From Candidatus Limivicinus faecipullorum (GTDB lineage: Bacteria > Bacillota > Clostridia > Oscillospirales > Oscillospiraceae): DNA of 8,048 bases. The stretch is from NCBI GenBank assembly GCA_018711755.1, contig DVHY01000163.1:1-8048 (forward strand), in the 5' to 3' direction. Below, piece after piece: positions 1 to 5,662 of this stretch. Both the position numbers and the translations under genes were made by a program. Under the pieces are notes generated by a model. The model made no database searches and had not been told where the DNA came from. It saw nothing but the letters and a program-made list of their open reading frames with translations. Within the stretch, counting starts at the first letter, position 1, and each line of letters opens with the position of its first letter.

Positions 1-33
1 ATAGAGCATGGTTTGTAGGAAAATTAAGGCAGC

Positions 34-73
34 GTCCCGGCGCTCCTGCAACCCTATGCAGGAGCGCCGGGAC
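34..73. terminator. GC-rich hairpin downstream of the acetyltransferase gene, probable terminator
   Basis: A perfect 17-bp inverted repeat (arms 34-50 and 57-73, six-base loop) lies directly beyond the stop codon of the acetyltransferase gene, which reads leftward into it. The plus-strand flank is AATTTTAT and the minus-strand flank contains TTAATTTT after a short gap, so neither side has an ideal T-run. It probably ends the minus-strand transcript and may act in both directions on whatever gene lies left of the window. Confidence 0.6.
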
Positions 74-77
74 AATT

Positions 78-728
78 TTATCCTTTCATCATCGAGTATT
101 GGACGATATTTGTCCCGGGGATGGGGGAGGCGTCCAAAAGCTCAAAGCCCAGGTGCCGGTAGATGGAAACGTTCAGCTCCCTGTGGGTTTCCAGATACAG
201 GGAGCAGCGGTTTGCCTCCAGCTCTTCCAGCGCCGGCCTTATCAGCCGGGAGGCAATGCCCCGGCCCTGGAGCTGGGGGGAGACGGCAAGACAGAGACAA
301 TACCAGCTGTGAGCCGTGGCAAAGCGGCTCTTCACAGCCCGGCAGTTTCTTTCATAGTTGAGGGACCGAAGGAGCAGCTCCGGGCCGAAGCTGCGGAATA
401 GGCCCAGCCCACCGCCGGCGAGGAAAGAGCCGGTGGGTACGGCCTTAAGCTCCGGGGGAAAAAGTATCAGAAGGCTGTTTATCTCCTCATCCAGGGAGAG
501 AATGAGGCACTTTCCGTAGACCGCTTTCAGGACGCAGAGGAAATATTCCCAATCCCGACTGCCCGCTCCCGTGCCGCCCAGGAGGTAGCGGATGGACGGG
601 TCCCGGGAGAAGGCCGAGGCCATAAGCCTTGCGGCGGCGGGCAGATCAGGTCTGCCCAGACCGTACACTTTGCCGCAAAGGCTTTCAAACATGGGCCAGG
701 GGCAAGAGCTTTCTTTTTTATCGGTCAT
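78..728 (-). CDS. GNAT family N-acetyltransferase
   Basis: This 216-residue protein is predicted to be a cytosolic acetyl-CoA-dependent N-acetyltransferase; the substrate cannot be read from the sequence. The acetyl-CoA pyrophosphate-binding motif A is clear at residues about 148-160 (AVSPQLQGRGIAS, the Q-x-x-G-x-G/A pattern). The C-terminal motif B region follows, with LETHRELNVSIYRHLGFEL at about 179-197, where the Asn and Tyr are typical of GNAT enzymes. The C-terminal half resembles the subgroup that includes puromycin-acetyltransferase-like proteins (ETH-x-x-N-V-x-x-Y-x-x-x-GF). The N-terminal half, about 100 residues, is more divergent. The ATG at 728 is supported by an AGGAAGG ribosome binding site at about 739-745. 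No promoter is visible in the short gap between this gene and the strong terminator at 748-795, so it may depend on read-through from the PadR unit. Family assignment is firm, substrate unknown. Confidence 0.9.
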   Translation of the reverse strand: MTDKKESSCPWPMFESLCGKVYGLGRPDLPAAARLMASAFSRDPSIRYLLGGTGAGSRDWEYFLCVLKAVYGKCLILSLDEEINSLLILFPPELKAVPTGSFLAGGGLGLFRSFGPELLLRSLNYERNCRAVKSRFATAHSWYCLCLAVSPQLQGRGIASRLIRPALEELEANRCSLYLETHRELNVSIYRHLGFELLDASPIPGTNIVQYSMMKG

Positions 729-747
729 TTTTTAGCCCTTCCTTGTA

Positions 748-795
748 AAAAAATAGAGCCGATGAACCGAAATAAAATTTCGGTTCATCGGCTCT
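748..795 (-). terminator. Strong intrinsic terminator of the PadR-HAAS-KTR unit
   Basis: On the minus strand a perfect 18-bp stem (arms 778-795 and 755-772, five-base loop) begins six bases after the stop codon of the KTR gene. It is followed at once by a run of seven T residues (748-754 read on the minus strand). This is a textbook Rho-independent terminator. It sits between the KTR gene and the co-directional acetyltransferase, whose ribosome binding site begins a few bases after the T-run. Confidence 0.92.
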
Positions 796-800
796 GCGGC

Positions 801-977
801 TCAAATATTGGGTCTGCCCCTGCGATTGACTTTAAGATGCCTTACATCCACCAGCGTCTCCCGCCTGCACTTGGGACAGAAAAGGGGGAGATTGATTATT
901 ACCGTGTCCTCCCTTAGCCTCAGCCGGGTCTTGCCTCTGCACAGGGGACACAGCAGCCATGACTGTTTATGCTCCAT
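801..977 (-). CDS. Cysteine-rich KTR domain protein
   Basis: A 58-residue protein with two CxxC knuckles, C10-P-L-C13 and C34-P-K-C37, spaced like a small zinc ribbon. The signature GKTR (15-18), REDT (22-25), PLFCPKC (31-37) and ETLVDV (40-45) matches the Firmicutes family called cysteine-rich KTR (Cys_rich_KTR). Members are often seen near Tn916-type conjugative elements; their molecular function is not established and metal binding is inferred. The chosen ATG at 977 lies inside the end of the HAAS gene (11-base overlap), which suggests translational coupling. The frame stays open upstream to 1064, but that extension lies wholly inside the HAAS gene and does not look like the family. The strong terminator follows directly. 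Nothing else nearby suggests an integrative element. Confidence 0.85.
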   Translation of the reverse strand: MEHKQSWLLCPLCRGKTRLRLREDTVIINLPLFCPKCRRETLVDVRHLKVNRRGRPNI

Positions 978-1620
978 AGCCGAACCAGCCCCAGGCGTGC
1001 CAAAACTCAACATGGCCGGAGGAGGCGACGCACAGGATAAAGCCCGCAGCCAGGCAGAGGGCAAAGATAACTGCGGCGATAATGCAGGCTCTGCGGAGCC
1101 GGGGCCGGGACTTTACCGGAGAGTCCGGGCAAACGGCAGGAGAGTCCTTGCCGCTTTTATCCGGCGAAGGGAGCAGCACTCCCCTGTGGAAGCGGCGGAA
1201 AGAGCGGATAAGGCGGGAGATAAGCCGGAAGAAAGCAGCCGTACCCACGCCGGCAAGCCAGGTCAGGGCTGCAAAGGCCAGACCGAAAACCAGCGCACAG
1301 TGATAGGGCATCTCCGGCATGGTAAAATACTCCAGCCTGCCCAGGTCAAATATCAGGCCCAGTGAAAGCAGCCCAAAGGACAGGACAAAGCAGCCGAGCG
1401 TAAGTCCAATGGAATAGAGCAGCAGGCAGAGCAGACCAAAGCCGAAGTCGGCTATACCCAGCCCCACAAGGGCGGCTGCCCTGTGTCCGCCCTTTCCCTT
1501 GAGGACGACGGCATCATATTGAGCGGCTATTGCCTCCGGCTCCCCCAGCTTTGCGGCGATCTCCTCCTCCGTATGGCCCTCGGCCAGCTTGAAGGCAAAG
1601 TGCTGCCGGTATTCTTCCAT
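967..1620 (-). CDS. HAAS/DUF1700-type membrane protein, N-terminus cut off by a frameshift
   Basis: The open frame gives 217 residues. Residues 1-37 continue a HAAS (DUF1700) helical domain, seen in EGHTEEEIAAKLGEPEAIAAQY, the usual x-G-x-T-E-E-E-A-I-x-x-L-G sequence that ends such domains. Four probable membrane helices follow at about 47-72, 73-92, 107-131 and 177-199. A basic, Pro/Ser-rich loop lies at about 137-176, and the short tail is rich in Trp and Gly. HAAS proteins are usually encoded directly behind a PadR regulator, as here, and are thought to act as its membrane partner. The normal N-terminus (MNKSEFLE...) is present upstream but one frame away (see the fragment at 1621-1694). 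If the frameshift is real, translation could restart at the ATG at 1620, preceded by GAGG five bases away, giving a protein lacking about 25 residues of the first HAAS helices. A sequencing error would restore a protein of about 242 residues. Confidence 0.75.
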   Translation of the reverse strand: MEEYRQHFAFKLAEGHTEEEIAAKLGEPEAIAAQYDAVVLKGKGGHRAAALVGLGIADFGFGLLCLLLYSIGLTLGCFVLSFGLLSLGLIFDLGRLEYFTMPEMPYHCALVFGLAFAALTWLAGVGTAAFFRLISRLIRSFRRFHRGVLLPSPDKSGKDSPAVCPDSPVKSRPRLRRACIIAAVIFALCLAAGFILCVASSGHVEFWHAWGWFGYGA

Positions 1621-1694
1621 AATATCCTCGGCGTCGGCAATGTTCCTGCGCCTCAGCTGGGCCGAGAGTTTTCCAGAAATTCCGATTTATTCAT
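1621..1694 (-). pseudogene. Displaced N-terminal segment of the HAAS gene (one-base frameshift)
   Basis: An ATG at 1694 overlaps the PadR stop codon by eight bases and is preceded by a perfect GGAGG (1704-1708) nine bases away, so this is clearly the native start. It encodes MNKSEFLEN and then drifts to a TGA at 1653-1655 after 13 residues. In the neighbouring frame the same DNA reads KLSAQLRRRNIADAEDI, directly joined to MEEYRQ of the downstream frame. Adding one A to the A-run at 1669-1672 gives MNKSEFLEKLSAQLRRR and on, a normal HAAS domain start. The simplest reading is a one-base deletion or a sequencing error. A -1 slip on the run would also restore the frame, but there is no classical X XXY YYZ slippery site. 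Confidence 0.75.
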
Positions 1695-2007
1695 CTGCGT
1701 CATCCTCCAACAGTTTCTTCACCGAAGCGGCAAATAAAAGATATTGGGCTCGGTCTGTTTCGTAAGTCTCCCTGCCAAGCCGTGTCAGGGAATAATATTT
1801 GCGGGGAGGGCCGCCGCTCTCCTCCTGGAGATAGGTGCTCAGCAGGCCGTCGGCTTTCAGCTTGCGCAGAATGGGATATACCGTGCCGTCGGCGATGTCT
1901 ATTTTTTGAGACAGGGTTTCCGAGATCTCGTAGCCGTAACGGTCCCGCTTTTTCAGCAGGGCCATTACGCAGAGCTCCAGTACTCCCTTTTTATACTGTA
2001 TGCCCAT
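1687..2007 (-). CDS. PadR family transcriptional regulator
   Basis: A 106-residue winged-helix repressor of the short PadR type (subfamily s2 length). Visible family marks are KKGVLELCVMALL at about 6-18, YGYEI at 24-28, GTVYPILRKL at 41-50 (recognition helix region), and the wing GGPPRKYYSLT at about 65-75, followed by a C-terminal dimerisation helix. Such proteins bind operators in their own promoter and are released by small hydrophobic or cationic ligands. The ligand here is unknown. The start at 2007 is supported by AAAGGAAAG about seven bases upstream. The gene opens a unit with the HAAS and KTR genes, each overlapping its predecessor, so it probably represses that unit including itself. 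No drug exporter lies next to it, in contrast to many PadR loci. Confidence 0.95.
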   Translation of the reverse strand: MGIQYKKGVLELCVMALLKKRDRYGYEISETLSQKIDIADGTVYPILRKLKADGLLSTYLQEESGGPPRKYYSLTRLGRETYETDRAQYLLFAASVKKLLEDDADE

Positions 2008-2051
2008 AGATACTTTCCTTTCATCAGAGCAGATGTATTGTACACTAGTAG

Positions 2052-2079
2052 ATTATATTCAATAGTTTGGGTTTGTCAA
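2052..2079 (-). promoter_or_regulatory. Consensus sigma-A promoter of the PadR unit
   Basis: On the minus strand a perfect -35 TTGACA (2074-2079) and a perfect -10 TATAAT (2052-2057) are separated by 16 bases, in an AT-rich island. Transcription should start near 2045, giving a leader of about 40 bases. The sequence just past the -10 (about 2033-2049, TACTAGTGTACAATACA) is a partial dyad and a plausible place for PadR autoregulation; that operator role is an inference only. Confidence 0.9.
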
Positions 2080-2127
2080 TAGCCAAAATCTATTTTTGTT
2101 TTAAAATACAGCCCACAGCTCTGCCCC

Positions 2128-2156
2128 TTGATTTTTTTGCCGCCATGCTATATGGT
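2128..2156 (+). promoter_or_regulatory. Candidate promoter of the HAD phosphatase gene
   Basis: TTGATT (2128-2133) and TATGGT (2151-2156) each match consensus at four of six positions with a 17-base spacer. An alternative -10 is TATATG at 2149-2154 with an upstream TG (extended -10). This is the best candidate in the divergent spacer ahead of the HAD gene, but it is much weaker than the other promoters in the window. The remainder of the spacer 2080-2127 shows nothing further that I can identify. Confidence 0.4.
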
Positions 2157-2209
2157 ATAAAAAAAGAAAGACTGCCGCCGGGACGTTGGCGGCGGAAATG
2201 GGAGAAGCC

Positions 2210-3022
2210 ATGTCGATAAAACTGATAGCTCTGGACCTGGACGGGACCTTACTCAACGAGGCCAAGGAGATAACGGACCCGGTGCAGGAAGCTCTGCTCT
2301 ATGCTGCGGCCCGGGGCGTACATATAGTGCCGGTCACCGGCAGACCGTACCTGGGCATACCCAGGCAGCTCATGGACCTGGGCTGCGTGGACTATGCCGT
2401 CAGCTCCAACGGGGCCTCCGTCTGGCGGGGGGAGCGGCGGATAATAAGCCACCCCATTGCAATGGAGCTGTGCGGGGAGCTGCTGGAAAAACTCCGGGGG
2501 CAGTATCTCTTGGAGGAGCTGTTCATGGACGGGGCCGGATATATTAGCCCCGAGTCCTACAGAAAAGCGGAGAAGCTCCACGCCGGGACACCCTTCTGGG
2601 ACTACTATAAGGAGAGCCGCCGGGTGGATGAAAGCCTGGAGCGGCGGCTCAGGGAGCGGGAGGACCTGGAGGAGCTGGCGCTCAGGAGCGAGGGCAGGGA
2701 ACAGGGAGATGCGATAGCCGAAGCCCTGACGGCCTATCCCCAGCTGAAGGCCGCCCGGCCCACGCCCTTTTACACAGAGATAATGTCTGTTGAGGCTGGA
2801 AAGGGCAGAGCTCTGGAGGAGCTGGGGGCCGTGCTGGGCCTGGGCCTGGATGAGATAATGGCCCTGGGGGACAGCGACAACGACCGGGAGATGCTCCAGA
2901 CCGCGGGGGTCTCGGTGGCCATGGGCAACGCCGGAGCGGCCCTGAAGAGGCTGGCCCGCTATGTCACCGAAGACAATGAGCATGACGGCGTGGCCCGGGC
3001 AATATACAGGTTCATCCCTTGA
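2210..3022 (+). CDS. Cof-type HAD-IIB family phosphatase
   Basis: A 270-residue cytosolic phosphatase of the haloacid dehalogenase superfamily. All four HAD motifs are present: motif I D9-L-D11-G-T (nucleophile and acid/base), motif II Thr43 in VTGRP, motif III Lys198 in EAGKGR, and motif IV GDSDND at 220-225, which with the first Asp binds magnesium. The C2-type cap occupies about residues 85-185. The motif order and length fit Cof/YidA-like sugar-phosphate or flavin/cofactor-phosphate phosphatases; the substrate cannot be assigned. The ATG at 2210 is chosen because GGGAGA lies five bases upstream and the protein then begins MSIKLIALDLDGT as the family does. An upstream TTG at 2186 lacks a ribosome binding site. 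The gene stands alone, divergent from the PadR unit. Of its 14 isoleucines, 11 use ATA. Confidence 0.93.
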   Translation: MSIKLIALDLDGTLLNEAKEITDPVQEALLYAAARGVHIVPVTGRPYLGIPRQLMDLGCVDYAVSSNGASVWRGERRIISHPIAMELCGELLEKLRGQYLLEELFMDGAGYISPESYRKAEKLHAGTPFWDYYKESRRVDESLERRLREREDLEELALRSEGREQGDAIAEALTAYPQLKAARPTPFYTEIMSVEAGKGRALEELGAVLGLGLDEIMALGDSDNDREMLQTAGVSVAMGNAGAALKRLARYVTEDNEHDGVARAIYRFIP

Positions 3023-3048
3023 CAGCCTTTTAGAGGGCATGTTAAAAT
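3019..3048 (+). promoter_or_regulatory. Promoter of the small membrane protein gene, overlapping the HAD stop codon
   Basis: TTGACA at 3019-3024 includes the TGA stop of the HAD gene. TAAAAT at 3043-3048 is preceded by TG one base away (extended -10), and the spacer is 18 bases. The predicted leader of about 58 bases contains a small hairpin (CTCCAG 3065-3070 with CTGGAG 3080-3085) before the ribosome binding site GGAGG at 3100-3104. No terminator separates the HAD gene from this promoter, so read-through from it is also possible. Confidence 0.8.
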
Positions 3049-3112
3049 ATTTATATCAAATATCCTCCAGAAGGGAAAACTGGAGCGTAAAACTGAAAAG
3101 GAGGCCTAAGGC

Positions 3113-3343
3113 ATGAAAAAGCTGTTCGGATTTGCCGACGAGTACATACGCCGGAGCGATTGGAAAGACCTGGCCCTCATCAAATTCTGTCTCATGTCCA
3201 TCGGCGTGATGATGGGCATGTATATCCCCAAGGAGAAGAGGAAACTGGCTCTTCCCATAGCGGGGACGGTCTTTGCCATCACCTATGTGCCGCTGATGAC
3301 CAAGCTGTTCAAAATAATCTTCGGCGGCTCTGAAGAGGAGTGA
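3113..3343 (+). CDS. Small two-helix membrane protein of a conserved clostridial family
   Basis: A 76-residue protein beginning MKKLFGFADEYIRRSDWKD. It has two hydrophobic stretches at about residues 19-38 and 45-68, joined by a basic turn (PKEKRK at 39-44), and an acidic end (SEEE). Similar short proteins are common in Clostridia and are sometimes labelled 'permease of phosphate ABC transporter'; I know of no support for that function and do not adopt it. GGAGG eight bases before the ATG, its own promoter and a following terminator show that it is a real, monocistronically expressed gene. The helix-turn-helix hairpin with a positive turn suggests both termini face the outside, but topology is uncertain. 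Function unknown. Confidence 0.85.
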   Translation: MKKLFGFADEYIRRSDWKDLALIKFCLMSIGVMMGMYIPKEKRKLALPIAGTVFAITYVPLMTKLFKIIFGGSEEE

Positions 3344-3401
3344 GCCGGGGGAAAGCGGCCGTACCCCTCTGAAAAGAGAAGAATAGAGACTGCTGTTGCC
3401 G

Positions 3402-3439
3402 GGCTCCGGCGGCGTTCAACGCCGCCGGAGCCTTTGCCT
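3402..3439 (+). terminator. Intrinsic terminator after the small membrane protein gene
   Basis: A perfect 13-bp GC-rich stem (arms 3402-3414 and 3420-3432, loop TTCAA) is followed by TTTGCCTTTGTT. It lies about 58 bases after the stop codon and isolates the gene from the sugar-acid operon. Apart from this hairpin and the next promoter, the 3344-3564 spacer shows nothing further that I can identify. Confidence 0.85.
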
Positions 3440-3492
3440 TTGTTCGTGGCGGGCTGCATGGCCGGCAGAAGGGGCCGAATTACGCAGGAGGT

Positions 3493-3521
3493 TTGACATA
3501 GCCTGCATCCCCACTTATAAT
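3493..3521 (+). promoter_or_regulatory. otnK: Perfect consensus promoter of the otnK operon
   Basis: TTGACA (3493-3498) and TATAAT (3516-3521) both match consensus fully with the ideal 17-base spacer. Transcription should start near 3528, leaving a leader of about 37 bases that holds the ribosome binding site GGAG at 3553-3556. So strong a core promoter suggests either constitutive high expression or control by a repressor bound over the start region. No regulator gene lies beside it. Confidence 0.9.
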
Positions 3522-3564
3522 TGACTTGCATAAAAATATCAAGGCGGAGAAAGGAGCCGGGAAA

Positions 3565-4812
3565 ATGGGGCGTATCATAGGCTGCATTGCAGACGACTTC
3601 ACCGGCGGCTCGGATGCCGCATCCTTTTTGAAGAAGGGCGGGCTGTCCACCCTGCTGATAAACGGCGACAGCTACAGGGGCTATAGGCCGGGAGAGGATA
3701 TACGGGCGGTGGTGGTGGCTCTGAAGACAAGGTCCATAGAGCCGGAAGCGGCGGCCGACCAGTCGGAAGCGGCGGCAAAATGGCTTCTGGAGCAGGGGGC
3801 GGAGAAGATATACTTCAAGTACTGCTCCACCTTCGATTCCACGCCCCGGGGAAACATCGGCCCTGTCACGGACCGGCTCATGGAGCTGCTGGATGAACCG
3901 TATACGCTGCTGTGCCCCTCCCTCCCGGTAAACGGAAGAAAGGTAAAAGGCGGGGTGCTCTATGTAAACGGCGTCCCTCTGGGGGAGAGCTCCATGCGCT
4001 TTCACCCGGTGAACCCTATGAGTGAATCCAGAATAGACAAGCTGATGGCCCCCCAGAGCAAATATCCCTGCCTGGTGCCGGAGGGCGGGCTCATAGGTCC
4101 CGGTACGGAGACGGTGAAGGATATGCTGTCCCGGGCTGCGGCAGAGGCCGGGCATCTGACGGCGGTGCCGGACTATTACAGCAGCGAGCAGGGGGCAGAA
4201 CTGGCGGAGAGCTTTGGAGAGTTGCGCCTGCTTACCGGCGGCTCCGGCCTGCTGGAGCACATAGCCCGCCGGGAACGGCGCAAACTGGGCAGCGGCGGCG
4301 CCGGAGGGAGCTTCCCAAAGGCGGAGGGCAGACGTCTCATCCTGGCGGGCAGCTGCTCGGCCATGACCCAAAAGCAGGTGGGGGCGTATCTGGCCGCCGG
4401 GAAAAAAGCCCTGCGCCTGAAGCCGGAGATGCTCGTCTCGGGGGAGCAGCGTCTGGAAGACCTGGCCTCTGCGCTCCGGGAGTGTGAGGAAGATCTGCTC
4501 ATATACAGCACAGCCGCACCGGAGGAGATATACCGGGGAGACGGGAGCAAAGATATATCCGCTCTGCTGGAGGGGGCCATGGCCGAATTGGCGGCGGAGG
4601 CCCTGGCCGGCGGTATCAGGAAGCTGATAGTGGCGGGAGGGGAGACCTCAGGGGCCGTGACCCGGCGTCTGGGCTATTCCCGCTTCCTTATCGGGGAAGA
4701 TGCCGCACCCGGAGTGCCGGTGATGTGTCCGGCGGAGCGGCGGGACGTGAACATAGTCCTGAAATCCGGCAACTTTGGGGATGAGGCTTTTTTCATAGAC
4801 GCGCTGGCCTGA
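3565..4812 (+). CDS. otnK: Four-carbon acid sugar kinase family protein, probable 3-oxo-tetronate kinase
   Basis: This 415-residue protein belongs to the DUF1537/OtnK-DtnK family, whose characterised members phosphorylate tetronates or 3-oxo-tetronates with ATP. The N-terminal substrate domain (about 1-240) shows IADDFTGGSD (8-17), KYCSTFDSTPRGNIG (85-99), CPSLPVNGR (117-125) and RFHPVNPMSES (145-155). The C-terminal nucleotide domain shows GSCSAMTQKQ (262-271), VAGGETSGAV (356-365) and LKSGNFG (399-405). The length is normal for the family. The ATG at 3565 has GGAG eight bases upstream; the in-frame TTG at 3526 is almost at the predicted transcription start and can be ruled out. The isomerase-like gene behind it supports an OtnK-type role over D-threonate kinase (DtnK), which usually pairs with PdxA2, but substrate identity is an inference. 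Of its 20 isoleucines, 14 use ATA. Confidence 0.88.
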   Translation: MGRIIGCIADDFTGGSDAASFLKKGGLSTLLINGDSYRGYRPGEDIRAVVVALKTRSIEPEAAADQSEAAAKWLLEQGAEKIYFKYCSTFDSTPRGNIGPVTDRLMELLDEPYTLLCPSLPVNGRKVKGGVLYVNGVPLGESSMRFHPVNPMSESRIDKLMAPQSKYPCLVPEGGLIGPGTETVKDMLSRAAAEAGHLTAVPDYYSSEQGAELAESFGELRLLTGGSGLLEHIARRERRKLGSGGAGGSFPKAEGRRLILAGSCSAMTQKQVGAYLAAGKKALRLKPEMLVSGEQRLEDLASALRECEEDLLIYSTAAPEEIYRGDGSKDISALLEGAMAELAAEALAGGIRKLIVAGGETSGAVTRRLGYSRFLIGEDAAPGVPVMCPAERRDVNIVLKSGNFGDEAFFIDALA

Positions 4813-4858
4813 GCCGCCTTTAAAGGGCCGGAGGGGAAATTTAAGGAGGTAGGCTGAA

Positions 4859-5662
4859 TTGAAGTTTGGATGCTGCATAAAAAGAAAGGAAGATGTCTTG
4901 ACTCTGGCCCGGCTGGGCTATGACTTCTATGAGTACTCTGGCACGGAGATAGGGAGGATGAGCCGGGGGGAGTTTGATGAACTGCTGGCCGTGACGGACA
5001 GGGCCAAAATAGCCTGCCTGGGCTTCAACAGCTATTCCCCCGGCAGGCCCGCCATAGTGGGCGAGGCTTTCAGCCGGGAGGAGACGGAGGACTATGCCGG
5101 GCTGCTGTGCGCCAGGGGCAGAGAGCTGGGGATATCCAATGTCGGGATAGGCGCCCCGGCGGCCCGCCGTCTGCCGGCGGATTATCCCCGGGAGAAAGCG
5201 GACCGGCAGTGCCTGGAGTTTCTCCGAATAACGGCGGCGGAGGCGGCGAGATACGGCCAAAGGCTGCTTTTTGAGGCGGTACACAGCGGTGTGTGCGACT
5301 ATGGGAACCATACCCGGCAGGCCCTGGAGATAGTGGAGCGGGCGGCTTTGCCCAACCTGGCTCTGGTGCTGGACTTCTACCACATGAAGATGATGGGCGA
5401 GGGCCTCTCCGAGGCTGAGGGCGTGGAGCCCTATCTTGGGCACGTGCATGTGAGCACCCGGGAGGAGGGCCTGGGCCGGGGCTTTCCCCACGCCCGGGAC
5501 GAGGCGGAATACCGGGAGATATTCTCCTGGCTCCGCTGCCATGGCTATAAGGGCACGGTGAGCATAGAGGCGGGGAGCTTTGAGGAAGGGGCGGCTGCCA
5601 GCTCCCTGGAGCTGCTGAGGAAGCTGGATGCCGGGATGGGGGAACAGGGCCATGACCGATGA
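4859..5662 (+). CDS. Sugar phosphate isomerase/epimerase, xylose isomerase-like TIM barrel
   Basis: A 267-residue protein of the AP endonuclease 2/xylose-isomerase-like TIM barrel family. Likely divalent-metal ligands sit at the ends of barrel strands as usual: Glu139 (LLFEAVHS), Asp172 with His175 (LVLDFYHM), His195 or His197 (GHVHVS) and Glu237 (VSIEAGS). In tetronate pathways a relative, OtnI, interconverts 2-oxo- and 3-oxo-tetronates, and this position right behind otnK suits such a step. Hydroxypyruvate isomerase or a generic sugar epimerase remain alternatives. It starts with TTG at 4859, backed by a full AAGGAGGT (4843-4850) eight bases upstream. The gap to otnK is 46 bases without a clear terminator, so co-transcription is likely. 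The end overlaps the next gene by 11 bases. The protein is somewhat short for the family but complete. Confidence 0.88.
   Translation: MKFGCCIKRKEDVLTLARLGYDFYEYSGTEIGRMSRGEFDELLAVTDRAKIACLGFNSYSPGRPAIVGEAFSREETEDYAGLLCARGRELGISNVGIGAPAARRLPADYPREKADRQCLEFLRITAAEAARYGQRLLFEAVHSGVCDYGNHTRQALEIVERAALPNLALVLDFYHMKMMGEGLSEAEGVEPYLGHVHVSTREEGLGRGFPHARDEAEYREIFSWLRCHGYKGTVSIEAGSFEEGAAASSLELLRKLDAGMGEQGHDR

Noticed and set aside
34..73. Inverted repeat considered as an insertion-sequence end or attachment site
   Set aside because: There is no transposase or integrase, no matching distant copy and no flanking target duplication; its position after a stop codon fits a terminator.
801..1620. Conjugative element suggested by the KTR gene
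   Set aside because: No relaxase, integrase, VirB-like gene, direct repeat or attachment site is visible anywhere in the window.
1657..1680. Programmed ribosomal frameshift in the HAAS gene
   Set aside because: The run is only four A residues, the heptamer does not fit the slippery pattern and there is no supporting stem; a simple indel is more likely. Kept as a minor alternative.
2249..3040. A 263-codon minus-strand open frame under the HAD gene
   Set aside because: It is the shadow of a gene with all four HAD motifs and shows no recognisable domain itself.
3521..3542. TTGA/TCAA half-sites around the otnK transcription start as an operator
   Set aside because: The arms are only four bases with a long AT-rich spacer; this is expected by chance and no regulator gene is nearby.
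3283..4371. A 362-codon open frame on the minus strand under otnK
   Set aside because: It is antisense to a well-supported kinase gene, spans a terminator and a promoter, and its composition is not protein-like.
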